Of a DNA stretch of 64,000 bases, positions 59,339 through 64,000 are shown piece by piece. The stretch covers positions 1 to 64,000 of the forward strand of contig NZ_JAIZZH010000003.1 in NCBI RefSeq assembly GCF_020421205.1, given 5' to 3'. The notes under the pieces were generated by a model that ran no database searches, had not been told where the DNA came from, and saw only the letters and a program-made list of their open reading frames with translations. The DNA comes from Hymenobacter pini. Its GTDB lineage: Bacteria; Bacteroidota; Bacteroidia; Cytophagales; Hymenobacteraceae. Position numbers and translations under genes: made by a program. How positions within the stretch are numbered: the first letter of the stretch is position 1; each line of letters begins with the position of its first letter.

Positions 59339-60766
59339 ATGCACCCCTACACGCTGCGCGCTACCGTTATCCTGTTGGGGCTGCTGGTTAGCCTGACAAC
59401 CCGCGCCCAATCAACTTGGCAACGCCTCTACGGCGGTGAGCGGCACGAGACCTGCAACCGCATTGTGCCCGTACCGGGCGGGGGCTTTGTGCTGGCGGGC
59501 AGCAGCGAAACCAGCCATACCACCACTACCAACCTATACCTGATCCGCACTGACGAGCAAGGCCGACAACTGTGGACCCGGGAGTATTCCTTCGCCGACG
59601 CGGAGCAGCTGTCGGTGGTAGCGGCCGATATGAATGCGGCCGGCCAATTGCTGCTGGCCGCGCAAACACGCAAAACCGTGGAAAACGGCTACACGGAATC
59701 CACCGGCATTCTGGCACTCATCAACCCAAACGGCCGCGTGGCGTGGCAACAGCGCACCCCACCCGCCCGCGCCTGGGCACCGCCTTTCAGCGGCATCCAA
59801 ACCGATTCGGCCGGTAATTTCTGGGTAGCTACCAACGCGGCCAGCGGCGCGGCCCTGCGGCTGCTGAGCCCCACCAGCGAGGAGTTACGCACCTTGCCTT
59901 TGCCCCAGCCGGGTTCCATTCAAGGACTATTTTCAGTTCCTTCGGGCCTGATGGCTTACGTGGTGCGCCAGAATGTGGAGGCTACGCTCGTGCCGATGTT
60001 GGCGGCGGGCACTTGGGGGCTGGCCACCAAGCTGCCCCTCTTGGCCTACGATAACTCCGTGAACTTTTCTGTTCAGAACGTGATGCCGCTGAGTGCCGAC
60101 GAGGTGCTGGTGGTATCCAGCGGCCAGCTCGATAAAGTGCAGCTGGGTACAGGAGCCGTGCGCTGGTCGCGGGCGTACTCGAAGGGTAATTTGCTGCTCA
60201 ACCCCACGCACGCGGCACCGCTCGCCAACGGCCACCTGGTGGTGATGGGTACGCGCGGGGGCAGCCACGTATTCAGCCTGGAAGTGTGCGAATTGGCCGC
60301 CGATGGCAGCTACTTCACCCGCGAAGTTACCTCGCCCTACAGCCCCCCTTACTTGCAGCCGGTGGTTTACCAGCTAGGCAAAGGCCTGAGCCTTTCGGCG
60401 GGCGGCGTACTGGTGCACCCCGCTACCGGGCAGATTGTGGTGGGCGGCAGCCTGCGGAGCGACGCCAAAGAAGAAGTGTTCCTCAGCGCCGGCAACCTCC
60501 TGGGCCTGCAGGTAGCCACGTTGCCCCCGCTCACGGCGTGGCCCAACCCGGCCGTAGCCGGCCAAACCCTCACCGTGCCCGTAGCTTTTGCCCAGAACGG
60601 GCAGCTGGAACTGTACTCAATGCAAGGCAATGTGGTGCGCCGCTGGCCGGAGCCGGTGGATGGCGAGGCCAACCTGTCGTTGCACAACGTTCCGGCGGGC
60701 CTGTACATTCTGAGCGGAGTGCAGGCCAATGGGGCCCGGGCCTACCTGCGCGTGGTGGTGCAGTAA
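59339..60766 (+). CDS. Secreted protein with type IX sorting domain
   Basis: A 475-residue exported protein. Signal peptide residues 1-23 (ILLGLLVSLTTRAQ, cut after Ala), then a body with repeated short beta segments (GGGFVLAGSSE, GHLVVMGTRGG, GQIVVGGSLR) as in beta-propeller-like proteins, and a C-terminal type A sorting domain (about 400-475: AWPNPAVAGQTLTVPV, GQLELYSMQGNVV, VPAGLYILSG). It should cross the outer membrane by the type IX system. The ATG at 59339 starts the signal peptide. Confidence 0.88.
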   Translation: MHPYTLRATVILLGLLVSLTTRAQSTWQRLYGGERHETCNRIVPVPGGGFVLAGSSETSHTTTTNLYLIRTDEQGRQLWTREYSFADAEQLSVVAADMNAAGQLLLAAQTRKTVENGYTESTGILALINPNGRVAWQQRTPPARAWAPPFSGIQTDSAGNFWVATNAASGAALRLLSPTSEELRTLPLPQPGSIQGLFSVPSGLMAYVVRQNVEATLVPMLAAGTWGLATKLPLLAYDNSVNFSVQNVMPLSADEVLVVSSGQLDKVQLGTGAVRWSRAYSKGNLLLNPTHAAPLANGHLVVMGTRGGSHVFSLEVCELAADGSYFTREVTSPYSPPYLQPVVYQLGKGLSLSAGGVLVHPATGQIVVGGSLRSDAKEEVFLSAGNLLGLQVATLPPLTAWPNPAVAGQTLTVPVAFAQNGQLELYSMQGNVVRRWPEPVDGEANLSLHNVPAGLYILSGVQANGARAYLRVVVQ

Positions 60767-60859
60767 GTTGGCGGCTTTTGGCGGGCTGGCGGGCCAGGGG
60801 TAGCAACGTATACGGCGCTACTCCTTACCTTTCCGCCCCCAAAACCACCCACTCATTCT

Positions 60860-61558
60860 ATGATCAACAAAGTAGTAGCCGGCCCCGAGGCGGCGCTGGA
60901 AGGCCTCACCGACGGCATGACGCTCATGCTGGGCGGCTTCGGGCTGTGCGGCATTCCGGAAAACTCCATCCAGGAAATTCTGCGCCGGGGCGTTAAACAC
61001 CTCACCTGCATCAGCAACAACGCCGGCGTCGATGATTTCGGCATTGGCCTGCTGCTCCAGACCAAGCAGGTGCGCAAGATGATTTCCAGCTACGTGGGCG
61101 AAAACGCCGAGTTTGAGCGGCAGCTGCTGTCGGGCGAGCTGGAAGTGGAGCTGATTCCGCAGGGCACGCTGGCCGAGCGGTGCCGCGCCGGCGGGGCCGG
61201 TATTCCGGCTTTTTACACCCCGGCCGGCTACGGCACCGAGGTAGGCGAAGGCAAGGAGGCCCGCGAGTTCAACGGCAAGATGTACCTGCTGGAAACCGCC
61301 CTGCACGCCGATTTTGCCTTCGTGAAAGCCTGGAAAGGCGACACGGCCGGCAACCTCATCTTCAAAGGCACGGCCCGTAACTTCAACCCCATGATGGCCA
61401 CGGCCGGCAAAATTACGGTGGCTGAGGTAGAAGAACTGGTGCCCGCCGGCGAGTTGGACCCCAACCAGATTCACACGCCCGGCATCTTTGTGCAGCGCAT
61501 TTTCGAAGGTAAAAACTACGAGAAGCGCATTGAGCAGCGCACGGTGCGGCCGAACTGA
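60860..61558 (+). CDS. scoA: 3-oxoacid CoA-transferase subunit A
   Basis: Alpha subunit of a succinyl-CoA:3-ketoacid CoA-transferase used to activate or break down ketone bodies. 232 residues beginning [33 protein letters not shown], with [15 protein letters not shown] and the C-terminal CoA-contact [10 protein letters not shown]. Its B subunit follows 110 bases later, across a word-repeat hairpin; the two must assemble together. Confidence 0.95.
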   Translation: MINKVVAGPEAALEGLTDGMTLMLGGFGLCGIPENSIQEILRRGVKHLTCISNNAGVDDFGIGLLLQTKQVRKMISSYVGENAEFERQLLSGELEVELIPQGTLAERCRAGGAGIPAFYTPAGYGTEVGEGKEAREFNGKMYLLETALHADFAFVKAWKGDTAGNLIFKGTARNFNPMMATAGKITVAEVEELVPAGELDPNQIHTPGIFVQRIFEGKNYEKRIEQRTVRPN

Positions 61559-61560
61559 TT

Positions 61561-61660
61561 TTCACGCAGTGGGTTGCAGTGGGCGGCGCAGTGTCTCGCA
61601 GTGCCGTTCAACAATCCACTGCGAAACACTGCGGTTTTCCACCGCGAGACACTGCGTGAA
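61561..61660. repeat. Word-repeat hairpin (CGCAGTG type)
   Basis: Left arm (61561-61604) repeats GCAGTG five times; right arm (61615-61660) carries CACTGCG repeats; outer ends TTCACGCAGTG and CACTGCGTGAA pair exactly. It interrupts the CoA-transferase operon. Confidence 0.75.
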
Positions 61661-61668
61661 ATAACTTT

Positions 61669-62328
61669 ATGGCACTTGATAAACACGGCATTGCGAAGCG
61701 CATTGCCCAGGAAGTACAGAACAACTCCTACGTCAACCTCGGCATCGGTATTCCTACGCTGGTAGCCAACTACATCCCCGAAGGCATCAACGTAGAGCTG
61801 CAGAGCGAAAACGGCCTGCTGGGCATGGGCCCCTTCCCCACCGATGCCGAAGTAGACCCCGACCTCATCAACGCCGGCAAGCAGACAGTAACCACTTTGC
61901 CCGGCTCCAGCATTTTCAGCTCCGCCGATTCATTCGGCATGATTCGGGGTGAGCACGTGGACCTCACCATTCTGGGGGCCATGGAGGTATCCGAAACCGG
62001 CGACATTGCCAACTGGAAGATTCCGGGCAAGATGGTGAAGGGCATGGGGGGTGCTATGGACCTGGTGGCCTCGGCCAAAAACATCATCGTGGCCATGCAG
62101 CACGTGGCCCGCGACGGCAGTAGCAAGCTGCTGCCCCAGTGCACCCTGCCCATCACCGGCCTGCGCTGCGTGAAGAAGATTGTAACGGAGCTGGCTGTGC
62201 TCGACGTAACGCCCGACGGCTTCGTGCTGCGCGAGCGGGCCCCCGGCGTTTCGGTAGAGCAGATTCAGGCCGCCACCGCCGGCAAGCTGGTGATACGCGG
62301 CGAAATTCCCGAAATGCAGGGAGTCTGA
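61669..62328 (+). CDS. scoB: 3-oxoacid CoA-transferase subunit B
   Basis: Beta subunit carrying the catalytic glutamate, Glu47 in [10 protein letters not shown], which forms the enzyme-CoA thioester. 219 residues with [15 protein letters not shown] near 23, [20 protein letters not shown], and [19 protein letters not shown] ([15 protein letters not shown]) after. Standard length. Downstream lies a terminator containing a GTCATTCC palindrome. Confidence 0.96.
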   Translation: MALDKHGIAKRIAQEVQNNSYVNLGIGIPTLVANYIPEGINVELQSENGLLGMGPFPTDAEVDPDLINAGKQTVTTLPGSSIFSSADSFGMIRGEHVDLTILGAMEVSETGDIANWKIPGKMVKGMGGAMDLVASAKNIIVAMQHVARDGSSKLLPQCTLPITGLRCVKKIVTELAVLDVTPDGFVLRERAPGVSVEQIQAATAGKLVIRGEIPEMQGV

Positions 62329-62343
62329 GAAAAATTAAAGACA

Positions 62344-62389
62344 AGAACGCCCGTCATTCCTCGGCTTCGCTCGGAATGACGGGCGTTCT
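62344..62389. terminator. Bidirectional terminator containing a GTCATTCC palindrome
   Basis: Perfect 17-bp stem AGAACGCCCGTCATTCC / GGAATGACGGGCGTTCT with loop TCGGCTTCGCTC, between convergent genes. A compact member of the palindrome family used as terminator. Confidence 0.85.
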
Positions 62390-62413
62390 ATTTATGCCCG
62401 TATTTCTGAGTTT

Positions 62414-62929
62414 TCACCACTTCAAAAATGCGGTGGCTAGAATGTGTTGGGCAGCTTCAAGGGTGAAATGGGAGAAGCAGCGGCGGAAATGAGCCAGCGC
62501 CTCAGCGGGCGGCAGTGCGCCGTAGCGCACCGCTTCTACTAAGTGGCGGGCCAGTAGCTCGGGGTCGGACGTAAGAGCCGGAAACTCGGCTTCCTGCTTG
62601 TAGCGCCGTAGCGTTTCTATTCGCAGTTCAGGCACGGCTCCCGGCACCTGGCGTAGCAGCCGGTCCATAAGCAGTTGCACTTCATCCAGGAACAGGATAC
62701 GCACCAGGCCGGGTGGGGCCGGTACGGGTTGCCCGGCAGCGGCCGTCAGTAATACCGCCGCTGGGCTGCGCGGCTCCCAACGGGTGGCATCGGGCGGGGC
62801 GCACAGCCAGGCCGTGGCCGGAAACTGCTCCGACGCTTGCAGCACAGCCGCCAGGGTTTGCATACGGTGTTCGGGTAAAGCCACGCCCCAAGGTACGCAG
62901 GAACCCGTTGGCCGGACGGAAAGGCCCAT
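62414..62929 (-). CDS. Hypothetical protein
   Basis: A 171-residue GC-rich frame from the ATG at 62929 (TTG at 62935 alternative). I do not recognise a family. The N-terminal half is Ala/Pro-rich with hydrophobic stretches (VALPEHRMQTLAAVLQASEQ), the C-terminal half looks helical and charged (LLRQVPGAVPELRIETLRRY; LARHLVEAVRYGALPP). No signal peptide. Coding is supported by uninterrupted frame, codon use and convergent terminator. Confidence 0.6.
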   Translation of the reverse strand: MGLSVRPTGSCVPWGVALPEHRMQTLAAVLQASEQFPATAWLCAPPDATRWEPRSPAAVLLTAAAGQPVPAPPGLVRILFLDEVQLLMDRLLRQVPGAVPELRIETLRRYKQEAEFPALTSDPELLARHLVEAVRYGALPPAEALAHFRRCFSHFTLEAAQHILATAFLKW

Positions 62930-63014
62930 TAGCAAGGTGCGAGTAGCATGCTAGCGCGGGGCCACGTACCTTGGAAGAGCGAATCTATTTTGAGTACCTA
63001 ACAACGGCCGGCAT

Positions 63015-64000
63015 ATGCAGCACCGCTACTATTTTCTGTTCTGGGGCTTACTTCTGAGCACCACCGCCGGGGCTCAGACTTCGCCCAGCATCACCCGCGC
63101 AGATATGCCCGCTCCCGGCGATACGCTGCGACAGAGCACGGCCTCGGTAATCCTACCGGCCGGGGCCCCACCCCTCACGCAACGCGGGCCCAACCAAACC
63201 TGGAATTACCGGGCCTTGGTGGCTACTGCCCAACAAGTAGCCCGCTTTACACCGGTGCCCAACCAGCCATTGTATACTATCACCTTTAACTCCATACTGA
63301 GTGGCAGCAACCGGGCCACGGTGGCCGCCCCACAGGCCGTGCCGGTGCCGCCCGGCCTCACGCTGCCCATCACCGAGCCTTACCAGTTCTTTAATGCCTC
63401 CTCGGCCGATTACCGCTCGGTGGGGTACGGTGGTACGCTGGCGGGCACGGCCGTACCCGTTACCTACGCCTCACCAGCCGAGCAAGACATCATCTACCGG
63501 TTTCCGCTCAGCTACGCATCCGCTCCCGATTCGAGCCGTTCGTTTTTCAGCGTTACCATTCCGGGTACCGGCTACCTCAGCCAGCGTCGTAAGCGGGTAA
63601 ATAAGGCAGATGCCTGGGGTACACTGACTACTCCCTTCGGTACCTTTCAAACGGTGCGGGTAGTTACGCGCATTGAAGACCACGACAGCCTCTCGGCCGG
63701 GGGGATTTCGCAGGGCTTTACCCTGCCCATCACGCGCGAGTACAAGTGGCTGGCTGTGGGGCAGCACGTGCCGGTGCTCACTATTACCACCACCCAGACC
63801 GGCACGCAAGAAATAGTATCCGGCGTGGAATACCGCGACGTATACCGCCGCATCGGCGGGCCGCTGGCTGCCACCCGAGCCTTGCCAGCCACGGCGGTGC
63901 AAGTGTACCCCACGCTGCTGCGGCCAGATCAGGCCCTAAACTTGGCGCTATCAGCCCCAGCCTCCGTAACCGCCACCGACGTAACCGGGCGGCTTGTGTT
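63015..64000 (+). CDS. Secreted type IX cargo protein, cut off at the right edge
   Basis: An open frame of 328 codons that runs past the window end. Signal peptide residues 1-21 (YYFLFWGLLLSTTAGAQ), then a beta-rich body with many Thr, Pro and Tyr (SGSNRATVAAPQAVPVPPG) and, at the end, VQVYPTLLRPDQALNLALS, the opening of a type A sorting domain. It resembles the cargo at 59.3 kb in design but not in body sequence. Function of the body is unknown. The frame was found by reading the bases directly. Confidence 0.8.
   Translation, partial: MQHRYYFLFWGLLLSTTAGAQTSPSITRADMPAPGDTLRQSTASVILPAGAPPLTQRGPNQTWNYRALVATAQQVARFTPVPNQPLYTITFNSILSGSNRATVAAPQAVPVPPGLTLPITEPYQFFNASSADYRSVGYGGTLAGTAVPVTYASPAEQDIIYRFPLSYASAPDSSRSFFSVTIPGTGYLSQRRKRVNKADAWGTLTTPFGTFQTVRVVTRIEDHDSLSAGGISQGFTLPITREYKWLAVGQHVPVLTITTTQTGTQEIVSGVEYRDVYRRIGGPLAATRALPATAVQVYPTLLRPDQALNLALSAPASVTATDVTGRLV

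Overview
The window looks like chromosomal DNA of a Bacteroidetes bacterium in the order Cytophagales, most likely Hymenobacter or a close relative. The evidence is a high-GC backbone, many sites matching the Bacteroidetes promoter (TTG, about 19-21 bases, TAnnTTTG), Bacteroidetes gene orders (parA-parB-DUF5683-dapB-lepB; ftsX-DUF3098-uppP-truB-ribF), type IX secretion sorting tails, and little sign of Shine-Dalgarno sequences. Several genes appear to start with TTG or GTG. Almost all genes are housekeeping; no phage, insertion sequence or CRISPR array was seen.

Layout. 1-750 holds no gene but a row of four or five leftward promoters that probably drive an rRNA or other highly expressed operon beyond the left edge. 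0.8-5.3 kb (minus): a fur-STAS-purA operon and a bifunctional RelA/SpoT. 5.6-9.5 kb (plus): tRNA-Leu, then trigger factor, ClpP and ClpX, the core protein folding and degradation set. 9.5-10.3 kb: an AT-rich pair of unknown genes. 10.3-14 kb (minus): lipid A synthesis (lpxB), a PTPS-family enzyme, and a BtuF/FecCD-type uptake pair. 14-19.5 kb: heptose epimerase, an FAD protein, and a small oxidoreductase / Dph6-like operon. 19.5-26 kb: lipoproteins, a DUF885 hydrolase, an SDR enzyme, an oligopeptide-binding lipoprotein and a metallo-hydrolase. 26-31 kb (plus): the partition operon parA-parB with dapB and lepB. 31-36.6 kb: ung, apaG, kdsA, methyltransferases and an anchored coiled-coil protein. 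36.7-45.2 kb (minus): cyanophycin synthetase, tRNA-Cys, ribosomal protein S1, a TonB-domain protein, a fatty-acid desaturase and a DUF3298 lipoprotein. 45.3-50 kb: hydrolase, HNH nuclease, NlpC/P60 peptidase, smpB, tsaD. 50.3-59.2 kb (plus): TamB-like giant, then ftsX-DUF3098-uppP-truB-ribF. 59.3-64 kb: two type IX cargo proteins flanking the two subunits of a 3-oxoacid CoA-transferase.

The most unusual content is between genes. Many spacers carry hairpins: perfect stems of 17-28 bp acting as terminators, one 55-bp perfect inverted repeat, a GTCATTCC-type palindrome family whose arms differ from copy to copy but still pair, and about ten hairpins built from a short word private to each locus. 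A split parS-like palindrome sits between parA and parB, and two opposing promoter boxes abut exactly at 25.26 kb. I found no convincing new defence or biosynthetic system; the best candidates for new biology are these intergenic structures and the AT-rich gene pair at 9.5 kb.
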